In this document: piece by piece, positions 23,555-33,600 of the stretch
Layout: each line of letters starts with the position of its first letter
Numbering within the stretch: the first letter of the stretch is position 1
From: Rhodotorula mucilaginosa
Taxonomy: Eukaryota; Basidiomycota; Microbotryomycetes; Sporidiobolales; Sporidiobolaceae
DNA length: 64,000 bases
Assembly (NCBI GenBank): GCA_034406715.1
Contig: CP137868.1
Span: 1,116,001-1,180,000 of the forward strand
Reading direction: 5' to 3'
The notes under the pieces: generated by a model
Database searches by the model: none
Told to the model about the DNA's origin: nothing
What the model saw: the letters and a program-made list of their open reading frames with translations, nothing else
Translations under genes and position numbers: made by a program

Positions 23555-25058
23555 ATGGCCGCCGCTCCGCAGTTTGCCGCGCCGTTCCCGCCTTCCGCCG
23601 TCCCGGTCGTCGACGACTCGTACACTGCGTATCTGCCGTCGTTCCTGCGACCGGTCGGCACGCTGCTCGACTCGCTCGATGCCGCCCGCGACCGCCTCAA
23701 CCTCCCCGAGCCCGGCAAGTACGAGGACCTCGGCCGGGAAGTCAAGCGTGAGTACTCGCACTAGTTCATCGTGCACCGAACCTCGCGCGGGGCGAGGGAG
23801 CGGGTGGCGAGTGCTGCAGTGGGCGCTGACTGCTCTCCTCGACCCTCGGACAATCATCGCTACGCCGTCGCAATCGCACGCTCTGATGCCATGTGCTGGG
23901 GTATCGAATTTCGCATGCAGTCACGCACTTGACCAACTACACCTTTGATGGCGCCCGCGCCGACCTCGCAAAGACCCTGTCGCAGGTTCCCGCGTTCCAG
24001 GTCACCCACTCGTTCGCCCTCGGCTCCCAGGGCGGTCCCATGGGCGGAATCAGCCCCGGAACGTACAACTTTGGAGCAGTCTATGCCACCTCCAAGGTCG
24101 GTTTCAACCTCCTCCCTTTCCTCGTTGGCTGCGGTCACCACCTGACTCTCTTGGCGGTACAACCCATTGCAGACTTTCATGCAGGGTATGGTCGACAACG
24201 AGGGCGGCGTCACGGGACGGTTCAACTACGGCTGGTCGCCCAAGAACACGACCAAGATGTCGGTTCAGGTGCGCCCGGTGGTCCTGACCGTTTTCCTCTC
24301 TCTCTGCCATTGCTGACACCCGGTCATGACCCAAACAGCTCGCCGCCTCTGCTGCTTCTCCTTCCATGTTTGCCCTCGAGCACGACCGCGTCGGCAAGGA
24401 CTACACCCTCTCGCTCAAGTCGTACAACCCTTCCCCCGCCGACTTTACCGGCTCGTACATGGCCGCGTACCTCCAGTCGCTCACGCCGCACTTTGCCGTC
24501 GGAGTCGAGACCCTGTACCAACGACCGACGCCCGACATGGAAGACTGCTCGATCGGGTACATGGCCAAGTGGCACGACGTCAAGAAGGACGAAGGGGGCA
24601 ACCCGCTCAAGGACTCGTGGATCGCGACGGCCCAGGTCATGAGTCAGGGGATTTGGCAGGCGACGTACTGGAAGAAGCTCGCCGAGCGGATCGACGCCGG
24701 CGTCGACCTCGTTGTCGTCCCCGCACTGAACCCGCGCGAGCGCAAGGCTGTTGCCACTGTCGGCGCCAAGTACGACTTCCGCATGTCGATCTTCCGAGGA
24801 CAGGTCGACTCGACTGGCAAGGTTTCGGCTCTGTTGGAGCAGCGGCTGTCGCCCGCCTTCGCGCTGGGGCTCGCCGGCGAGATTGACCACGTCAAGGTGA
24901 GTGGTCTTTCCTCCTCTCCTCTTTTCTTTCCATTCTGACTCTGTACTTGCTTGCAGTCCACGAGTCGCTTCGGAATTTCCGTTAATATCGAGAGTGCTAG
25001 CGAAGAGGCTATGCAAGCCGCCATGAACGCCGCGCCGATGGCTCCTCCGCCCTTGTAA
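23555..25058 (+). CDS. TOM40: Mitochondrial outer-membrane translocase channel TOM40
   Basis: The beta-barrel pore through which nearly all nuclear-encoded mitochondrial proteins enter. Exons 23555-23747, 23921-24096, 24173-24268, 24339-24896 and 24957-25058 join in phase to 374 residues (yeast 387). Fungal Tom40 landmarks are THLTNYTFDGARADLAK, FQVTHSFALGSQ, PGTYNFGAVYATSK, GRFNYGWSPKNTTKMSVQ, SDW-like strand GSYMAAYLQSLTPHFAVG, and the C-terminal beta-signal region STSRFGISVNIES. The N-terminus is Pro-rich and soluble, as in other fungi. The start is chosen at the first Met after a long pyrimidine-poor leader, where the conserved N-terminal region begins. It follows the GT90 gene on the same strand by 232 bp. 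Confidence 0.95.
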
Positions 25059-25380
25059 ATTTCCCTTAGAATCCTCCTCTCCCCTGCTCTCTTCGTTCTG
25101 TCTCCTCCCGTCGCAATGAACCTCGGATCACCCCTCGTATACTATACTACTGTCCTTGTCTGCTTTGCGGCGCGACAAGGATGGAAAGGACATCGGGAGC
25201 AGTTGCGGTGACAGTCAAGTCTTGCTAAATTTCTCGCCGATTGTTCTCTGCCTCGCACCCTCAGCTCTCGTCACCTCGGGAGGAGCTTTCCGCAAGGTCA
25301 TATCACTTGCTATAACCTGCTACGCCTCTTTATCCAGTCGGCGCACTGCAACTCGTCCAGGACGCCTTCCTCACGGCGCC
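25059..25380. other. Intergenic, no gene seen
   Basis: 322 bp between TOM40 and the next plus-strand gene. TATACTATACTACT near 25138-25150 is the most AT-rich patch and could belong to the TOM40 3' end or the next promoter. Nothing else is recognisable. Confidence 0.4.
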
Positions 25381-26796
25381 ATGACCTCGATCGTCCGGAC
25401 GACGACGACTCGCGCGAGTCGCCTCGCTGTCAGCACGGGCGATGCAGGCAGTTGGCTCCTCCAGAGCAGCGCGAGGCCCGCTAGCCCCGTCTACACTCCG
25501 ATCAAGACCCTACCGCGAGCGCGCACGTTCACCTCGTCCGCGCTTCGTCTCGCTCGCGGAGGACCGATCAAAGTCTCTCCGGATTTCACGTGGCGGAGAC
25601 CGTTCAGAGGGATGCCGGCTGCGCCGAACGTGACGCTCGTGACGACCGACTTTGATGCCGACGCCGTCCTCGAGACCCTCACCTCCAAGTGCGTTCCCTC
25701 CTCCCTCCTCCTCGCATTCGTCCAAACGGGCCATGACTGACGCAAAGACCACCATTTAGACGAATCTCGATCGATGCCGAACCGGGAGTCAGACCGAACA
25801 TCTCGCCCGGAGCACTGCACCGCAGCTGGAGCGATACGTATGACCCCATTCACAGCTTGCGCGATGGAGTTTTCGCCCTCGCAGACGGAGACGGTGTCAT
25901 TCGTGCGTTGACTTTGACAGCTCCGCTATCCGTGCATCGCTCCTGCTGACCGCTACAATGCTGCTACAGTCCTGTGGCTGGCCAAGATGAAACGTGCGTG
26001 AGAACTTGAGAACGCCGCAGATCCTGTTTTTTTTTTTTCGACTCTGACTTGACTCGGCCGCTCCCTCTCAGGACTGCCACGACGGCTCAAGGAGATCCTC
26101 GAGGATCCCAACATCGAGAAGGAGACCATTGGCGCGCACTGTGGGTCCCCATCTCCAGCAAGAGGCACTTCTATCGGACTCTGACCGCTCTTCGCTCTCC
26201 AGGGTTCGTCCGCACGGTCCTGAACGAATCGGAATTCTTCGACACCCGACCGCAGAACGTCGTCTGCCTCCGTAATTTGGCCGAGGTGGGGTGGCCATAC
26301 GCGAACGACGACGACGCGAGGATGTCGCACGACCAGTGGGTCTTGCAATTCGCCGAGAAGGCGTTCGAGACTCGCCATGCCGTCCAGTGCAAGCAGACGG
26401 GGTTCCATGTACATGCGCTGTCTAAAGAGACTCTGGAACGTGAGTGGACTCGCTTCTCTTTCCCGTGCCATTCTCTTGCTCGCTGCTCGAAAATGGAAGG
26501 CTAACAACAAGGCGTCCCCAGTCCTGATCAACCGCGCCTGGTTCGCCTTTTGCCTCGGGCACGAAGCGCGCCAACGCATCGCCGACCGCTTCGGCAGCAA
26601 AGTGGACCGCGACCGCACCCTGGGCCGCATCCTCGCCGAGGCCGTCCTCTCGCGCGAGCGGATCAAAAAGATGCTCGTCGACAAGGCGACTCAGGGAGCG
26701 ACGTTCAATGCCGAGACGATCGAGGCGCAGAGAAAGTTCAAGGAGCACCGGAAACGGTGGTTCGAGGAGATGCAGCAGCAGAATGGAGGCCGGTGA
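25381..26796 (+). CDS. Unrecognised protein with mitochondrial-type N-terminus
   Basis: Six exons join in phase: from 25381 to 25688, about 25760-25902, a short exon near 25971-25994, about 26072-26140, about 26203-26440 and about 26521-26796. The N-terminus is rich in Arg/Ser/Thr with no acids (TSIVRTTTTRASRLAVSTGD ... RARTFTSSALRLARGG), typical of a matrix-targeting sequence. The middle contains VTLVTTDFDADAVLETL, RISIDAEPGVRPN, an LWLAKMKRLPRRLKEIL helix, and further on PQNVVCLRNLAEVGWPYAND. The C-terminus is a charged helix (RKFKEHRKRWFEEMQQQ). The DxE in SIDAEPG followed by a helix ending in RLKEILEDP is reminiscent of a DEDD 3'-5' exonuclease, but the other catalytic motifs are not seen, so I do not assign a function. 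A mitochondrial ribosome or RNA role is only a guess. Confidence 0.7.
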
Positions 26797-27072
26797 ATGC
26801 TTCAAGGGGGGAATCTGGCATCCAGTTCGTGGTTGCGCAAATGCAAGATGTTCTTCTTTGCAGGGCAACATCTGCTCTCCCTGCGAGCTCTACTCATTGT
26901 GTGCGATGGTGGAGAGAGCGAGAGAGGGTCTTGCAGTGTGAACATCGTCGGGCGCGAGAGAACGCTGGACGAAATCGCTTCGGGACGCTTTCCGAGCGAG
27001 CCGGACCTGCCGACGGGAAGAGCACCCCAATCATACGGGGGTCTTGCAATGGGAGTCTGTTCCCGCGCCGAC

Positions 27073-27558
27073 TCAGGCTGCGCCAAGGAGGTCGAGCACT
27101 TCGTCCATGGATTTGGCGAGCGAGTCGCCACCTTTGGCGAGTTCGGCCGGCGCCTGCTTCTTCTCCACGAGCGGTTTGCTCTGCGTGAGAATCATGTATA
27201 AGCACTTTGTCCCGCACCAGCAAATGTCCCGAGACTTGAAGACCACACACCTTGTCGGCCGACTTGAGAGCCTGCCTCAGCCCAGAGAGGTTCCCTCCGT
27301 CGAGCTCTGCGCGGACGTCAGCGTCCCTGGCCTTTTGCGCCGCCCGCTTCTTCGCTTTCCCTTTCGCGGGCGCTGGCGTGGGCTTCATGCCGAGCAGGGA
27401 CGGTTTCGGTTTCGAGGTCGAGGCATGCGAGCGAGTTTTCGAGGAAGCGGAGGAGTGCGAGCCCTTGGCGGCGGCGGCGGCGGGAACGCGCTGCAGAGAC
27501 GTTGAGTGAGCGCAAGTGTCTGGTATCTATGCATCTGGCTACTCACTTTTCCTGCCAT
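27073..27558 (-). CDS. Small Lys/Ala-rich basic protein, unrecognised
   Basis: Exons 27547-27558 (12 nt: MAGK), 27251-27490 and 27073-27180 join in phase to 119 residues. The first two thirds are strongly basic and low-complexity (AKGKAKKRAAQKARDADVRA), then an amphipathic helix GNLSGLRQALKSADK and a short acidic end SLAKSMDEVLDLLGAA. The phase-perfect splicing with GTGAGT and GTGTGT donors, and the helix breaking exactly at the second intron, argue for a real gene. The charge suggests a nuclear or nucleolar place, for instance ribosome assembly, but no family could be named. It is divergent from the Arb1-like gene. Confidence 0.6.
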
Positions 27559-27990
27559 GGTGCGCGGTGAGCAGAGGAGGAGAGCAAGACGAGCTCTTCG
27601 TTCGTCTGTTTCGGGCTTGTCAACCGACATGTACTCGCTCTTCTCCTGCTCTATGCCAGATTTCTCCGACACGTACTGCATGCGACGCTCTTTGCTGTTC
27701 ACGAGCGCCCCGCCTTTTTGGTGGAGTACTCGCTGCTGTTCGGACATTCGCTCATCTTATGAATTTTCGATTCCGACATGAAGTGCACGCGAGCGTATGC
27801 TGTGTACAGTGCCATTGTCCGGCGCTTCTCTTTGCTTTGCAGAAAGAGCGCAGCCTCCCCACCCGCGCGTCATCGAGTCATCGGCTGCACGAGCCTTTCC
27901 GAAGACTCCTTTTTTCACTTGTCGCTCCGTCTTGCTCCCGACTTCTCCGCTTCGCTGTCGTAGACCGACTGCACGCTCCGGATCTACACG
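27559..27990. promoter_or_regulatory. Divergent upstream region (small basic protein / Arb1-like)
   Basis: 432 bp between two divergent starts. The right part (27885-27960) is pyrimidine-rich, as expected for the leader of the plus-strand gene. No specific element is recognised. Confidence 0.4.
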
Positions 27991-30262
27991 ATGCCGCCCA
28001 AGCACAAGTACCGCCCGTACCGCAAGCCGAAACAGGACAAGGAACCGGAAAACAAACCCCCCGTCTTTGGGCCCGAACCGCCTCCTGGATTCGTGCCCGC
28101 TCCCGCTCCTCGTCCTGCTGCCGCCCGCGAGTCGAAGCCTGCTCACTCGTCTGCTCAGCACGCGACTACAGCCACTACGACCGAGGCGACCGGTCCCGAC
28201 GCTGCCTCGACCGAGCAGGTCCATGGACAAGCCGACGGGAACCGTCATCAGGAGCGCTCGGACGGGGCACGGAAGGGTGTTGGAAGGGGCGGAAGTGGCG
28301 GCAGAGGAGGTGGAAGAGGTAGAGGAAGGGGAGGAGGAGGAGAAGGGCAATACAGGAGGAAGAAGCTGCCGAGGAAGAGGATCGACGACAAGGCCGGAGG
28401 GTGGGACGAGGACCATCTGGAGCGGCCGCTCGACGAGGCGGATCAGGACAGGTACTCAGAGTGAGCCGCTCTTCGAACTTGGCAGCGAATGCGAGTGTCA
28501 TCTGGGCACATGTTCGCTGACGTTTACACGGCCGACCTCACAGAGACCTCCCGTGGGACCTTCGCTTGCTCCGCTGTTGCGACGAGTTCCGCTCGTTGCG
28601 CTCGCTCGGGCAGCACTCGTACAAAGTCAACTACGATTCCATCCTGCGCTACTTCCGCGTCAACATCACCTCGCTCCGGCAAAAGTACGGACGCCAACCC
28701 CTGCGAGGGTACGACCCCGACGCGGGTCTCGAGCAGGACAAGGACGAAGATGACAAGGATGACGACGACGACGGGAGCGGCGAGGATAGCGACGACGAAG
28801 CGGATGAGGAGGAGCTGGTCGAGGCTCGCGAAGTTACCGAACAGGAATGGGCTGGGATGATGTTCAAGGAGAAGCGGCTCGCGAAGTTCTTTTCGAACCG
28901 TTCGGCAGACAAGTGAGTGGTCGCGCCCCATGCTGACTCAGCTACTCGAGCCCAGGTACTGATGTAGACGACTCTCGCCGCAGCTACACGCCGACGCTGT
29001 GGATCGCGCCGATGATCATGAAGAGCTTGCTGCGTTTCATGCTGCAGCGTCAGGTGTTCCCGGCGCACAAGGCGGCGATCGAAGTGTTGCTGCCAGTTTG
29101 TGACATTGCCAAAGCCCAGCGTGAGTCTTTTCCTCGATCTCATGCTACGATTGAGTTGACGGCGTTGACATCGCGAGCGGCAGTCCTGCCTGCGAGTCGG
29201 ATCCTCAAGCAGATCTGCGGCTCGTCTTTGCTCGTCCCGGCCGTTTCGACTCTGTTCCCCGACACGGATTCGCAGCTCGTCTCTCCGATCGTAGAGAAGC
29301 CGGATCCTAAACCGGAGGAACCGATCGAGCTCCCCGACATGTTCAGCAATGTGTCGCTCGCGGGCGGACCTGAAAGCGACGACGAAGGGATCGCGAACCG
29401 GTTCGCGCCGGCGTCGGAGATCATCACGTGGGCGACAGAGGCGAACGTCCAACAAGCCGAGGCTGCGAAGCCGGAGGATCCGGAGGAAGCGATGCGCGCG
29501 CGCGCCGAGCGCATCAAGAAGGAGCTCGAGCAAGCCGCGCAGCGCATCGAGGCGTGGACGAAACCTCCAACGAACCAGGAACCGGCGACGAGCGTGTTGA
29601 AAACGGTGCTCGCCGTGCTGAACAAGGGCGCGCGCGAGCCCGAAGGGGTCTGGCGCGTCGGAGCTCGCGAACGCAGCGCGAGAACGCTCGTCTCGTGGAA
29701 GAGCCTCGGACTTGCGGCGTTCCCCTCGACCTCGAAGCGCCTCGTCCAAGTCTCGCTCAGTCCGCACGAGGTCGATTTTCCGCTCACGTCGATGCATCTC
29801 TCGCCGCCGAGTACGACGATCGAAGCCGTCTCGGCGGTCGAAATCAATTCGCGCGAACTCGCGCACCGCCTTGCGGATCCGACGATCGTGGTCGTCGATC
29901 TCGCTCTCCTCGACACCGTCCCGGACGACTGGAACGCCCTCAAGTCTGCCGTCCTCGAAGCGGATCTCGTCCAACTTGTGTTCGTCCCGTCCGAGCCCGA
30001 ATCAACTTCGGCCTCAACTTCGGATTCGTACGATTCGTACGCGGTCCGCTCGCTCTGGCTCATCGAGCAGCTGTACCGCGTCATTCCCGCGTACTGGCGT
30101 CACGGTGGCGAGCTCCTCCGCCTCGAGCCGGGACAGCAGATGTCGTTTGCGGGACCTTATGCGCCGATCCGCCCCGAGGTGCTGGCTCGGATCATGACTT
30201 TGCCCGTGTCGGAACCCGAAGACGCGGAAGATGAGGCAGCTGCAGGGGAGGAGAGGGCTTGA
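27991..30262 (+). CDS. Arb1-like protein (putative Argonaute siRNA-chaperone complex subunit)
   Basis: Exons 27991-28460, 28544-28912, 28984-29120 and 29184-30262, all phase-consistent, give 684 residues. The N-terminus is basic and Pro-rich, followed by an RGG-type tract (about residues 90-115). The centre contains YRVN-like YFRVNITSLRQKYG, a long acidic run, then KRLAKFFSNRSADKYTPTLW and MKSLLRFMLQRQVFPAHKAA plus IEVLLPVCDIAKAQ. This last block, a helix bearing 'FxxxxLxxxVxPxxxxxI..ACxIA', recalls the core of fungal Arb1, the subunit that with Arb2 holds duplex siRNA on Argonaute. The C-terminal half (residues 400-684) is predicted soluble with no motif known to me. The family call is from memory of the pattern and is tentative; an RNA-binding protein of another family is the alternative. 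Confidence 0.5.
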
Positions 30263-30690
30263 ACGAATTGCACTGGAATGGCGGCGGAGTAGTAAGCGGT
30301 GGCGACTCGGCGAAGAGCCAATGAAAATAATCGCGTTGATACGGACTTCGTTCCCACTAGTCCCGATTCTTTTTCCGAGCATAAGTATATACCAACAATG
30401 ACTGTACTGTATAGTTGCCGTCGTGCGCACAATTCCGCCATGAATTCAACGCAAGTTCGGCTCGCGTTGAACGACACCAACCGGATTCGCTGCCCAGTCT
30501 AGCGCGTGCTGCCACGCTCTACACGCTGATCGGATCGGCTGGCTGGAGCGACTTGAAGATCTAGAGAGGGGGACAGCTACTCGATCAGACCGCTACGCGT
30601 CAAGGAGGACCCGGCACCGCGATCCTCGCCCCACAACAAGCCAAACGCTGTCAACGCCAAGTGTCGACGCGCAGGACGCGCAGGAGCTAG
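30263..30690. other. 3' UTR of the Arb1-like gene and promoter/first exon of the formin gene
   Basis: The formin frame is closed by a TAG at 30688-30690 that is also a CTAG acceptor. No ATG lies in frame before 31000, so a short first exon must be upstream. The best phase-0 candidate is ATG AAT TCA ACG CAA at 30440-30454 before a weak GTTCGG donor; this is unproven. AT-rich sequence at 30360-30420 may be the polyadenylation region of the preceding gene. Confidence 0.4.
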
Positions 30691-33600
30691 CGGAGGGCCG
30701 GAGGGCGCCGCACAACGCGAGTCACGCTGGACTCGCTCTGGAAGAAGCCCCACAAGCGGGCGCGCGCGACTCCTTCCGCCGCGCCGGCTGTCCCACTCGC
30801 GGTCGACACGGCTAGGCTCGATCAACTCGCCGCGTCGAGCGTGCCGTACGAGCACTTGCCGAGCGCTTCCCCGACCAAGGCGAACCAGCACAACAACCGC
30901 GCGAGCGCGTTCCCGTATTCGTCGGCGTTCCCGCTGCCTGGTCAGGCGTTCGACAGCAGCGGCAGCGGCACCGACGGCGAACAAGACGGCCGCTCGTCGA
31001 GGCAGTCCCAACACCATCACCGGAGATTACACGAAGCACTCGGAAATGTGGCCCCGCCGGTCCCGCCCCCAGGGGCGCGTCCGAGTGCCCAGGCGATGTC
31101 GCGGACAGGGACAGCTTCCAGTTCGGAAACGACTTCGCGCGGACGCAATTCGCCGGACGGAGACGTGCGGCCTGCGAGTCGAACGAGTCGACGGCGATCT
31201 CCGGATATCATGTCTATACGCTCTGTCGCGTCGAGCGTGCGGAGCGCGGCAGCAGAGGATGCCGAACGGCGGAGGATCCAGGATGGAGACCGGTCGAGTC
31301 TGGCGGAGATGGGAGTCGGACCCCCCGCCGCGGCGGCTGCTGCGCCGTCGAGCAGTAGTCGACCCAGGTCGCCGCCACTGGTGATCCCGCATCGCAAGAA
31401 CACTCTCAGCAGTCTCGGAGGCAGGTCCTCGATCAGCAGCAGCAGCGACAACCACTCGATGCCGCGGTATCCGAACGTCTCGACTTTCTCGTCTGCGCAG
31501 TCGAACGATCGTCATGGCTCTGTCGCGAGCCATCGCTCGTCGTCGCGACCAGAGAACCCGTCGCCAGCCATGCCCAACAACATGTCGTTCTTCCCTCGTC
31601 GATCCTCGGCCGCCTCGGCCGCATCGCGAACGCCAACCTCGAATCCGCTGCGCGAGTCGGTCATGTCGCAAGCGCCTGCTCCCTCGCCGTACTCGTCCGA
31701 TTTCCACTTTCCTCGACCGACCGACCCGGCCGAAATCGATGCGCTCTTCGACGAGCTCTTGCCGCGGATCGGAACCAGTTCCGCCGCAGCGCTGGGTGCC
31801 GCTCGGAGTCTCGACGTCAACAAGAAGTGGACTCTAATCTACAACGACGCGTTCATGCGGTGGAAGAATGCGCGCGAGAAGCTCACCCATCGGCCCGTCG
31901 ATGCGAAGAGCGCACCGGCCGTCGGGACCACTCGCGGCGGTCAGGCTGAGCATGTCTCGAGTCCACGGATAGGCACGAGCTCGGCTGCGGCCGATCGCAG
32001 CAGCGTGCGACCGTCGTGGGGCAAGAATGAGAGTCCGGAGTGGTACATCGCCCGGTTCATGGACGGCACGATCACGCAACAGCAGGTGGCGAGCTTGAGC
32101 GTGTGCCTTCGAACTTACGAGCTCCAGTGCGTACTCCCTGGCCTCTCTGTTCGGATATTGTTCTAACTGCCACACCCTTTCAGATGGCTGCAAACTTTCA
32201 TCGCGCTTAAGGGCCAGGCGGTACTCGGCAGCGCACTTCACAACATCAACAAACCCGACACCGCGAAGAAGCCGGACGTCGGCATGGAGTCTGAGCTGAT
32301 CAAGTGCTTGCGGACGCTCTTCAACCACACCGACGGCGCTCGAGACGCGATCGACAACAACACGTCGATTTCCGCCATTACCGCCTCGCTCGCGAGTGAG
32401 ATCCCGACTCGAAAGAGCGTCATCGAGCTCTTGACCTTTTTCGTGGCCCGAGACCGCGTCAAGGGCTTCAACCTCGTCTTGAAGGGTCTCGACGACTTTT
32501 CCAGCTCGCACCGCCTTCCGGGCAAGTTCGACGGGTGGTTCTTCTTCTGGGAAGCCGCGATCGACGGACGGGGTCGGTTCGGCAGCTCTGTCGGAGCGAG
32601 TGATACGATTCTGAGCCTGCGGGGTCCCGGAAAGGAGATTTCGAGGACGACGCCGGGAGGTTCGCCTCACAGCCAGGATATCAAGGATCAAGTGCTGGCC
32701 GAGTATGCGGTACGCTCGTGGCAGCTCTTCCCGTCGATTGGACCCCCTCCTTCGCCCTTCCTGACTCCTTTCTCTTCAGGCAACGAATATGCTCCTCATC
32801 CAAGAGCTCCTTCGAAATCGCGAACTCAAGATCCGAATGCACTTGCGGGCGGCGATGGAGCTGTCCGGGCTCAAGCGAATCCTCGACAAGCACCTCGTTC
32901 TCGACCATCCCTTGCTGCGACGCCTGATCAGCGACCACTACGAAGGCGCCGAGCTCGACTCGATCGAGCTCGCGGACCAGATGAAGGAAGAGGTTCGCAT
33001 GAACTTTTCCGACCCGCGCGGCTGCTTCGAGGCGATCCTCGCCAACACGGACGGTCGAGCCCGTGATTTCCTCACGAGCACTCTCAAGCATCTCCTTCTC
33101 CTCCCGACAGAGCCCGAAGCTCGGATGCGGCACTTCCAGCTCGTCGAGAGGTTGATCGCGGGCGTCGTCACGGACCGCAAAGGCCTCGACGGCGACCTCT
33201 CCCAGCTTCTCGGTTCGAGCGTCGCACAGATCGTCGCATCTTTTACGGACGAAGAGCGCCTATCCGAGGTGCAAGACGAGCTCGATGTGGCGCAGGCGCG
33301 GATCGCCCAGCTCAAGCAGCGCTGCGTCCAGCTCGAGGAGGCCCTGGCGGGCCGCGACGAGGGCAATGTCGGCAAGATGCAGGACGAGATCAAACGCCTC
33401 GAGCAAGCGCTTGCGACCTCCCGTGCTGCGACCGACATGACGAAGCGTGAACTCGCCGGCAAGGATCGCGACTACCTGACCCAGATCGCTGCGTTACGAG
33501 CGGACAACAAGATGCTGTACGAGCGTCTCAAGTCCGCCGGATTGCTCGACGGTATCTCGGACGACTTGCAGGAGCGCATGGAGATCCAGCTGCAGCGCAG

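Noticed and set aside
25750-26140. Annotation of the 25381 gene as a 3'-5' exonuclease
   Set aside because: Only one DxE-like motif is seen; the second and third DEDD motifs could not be found.
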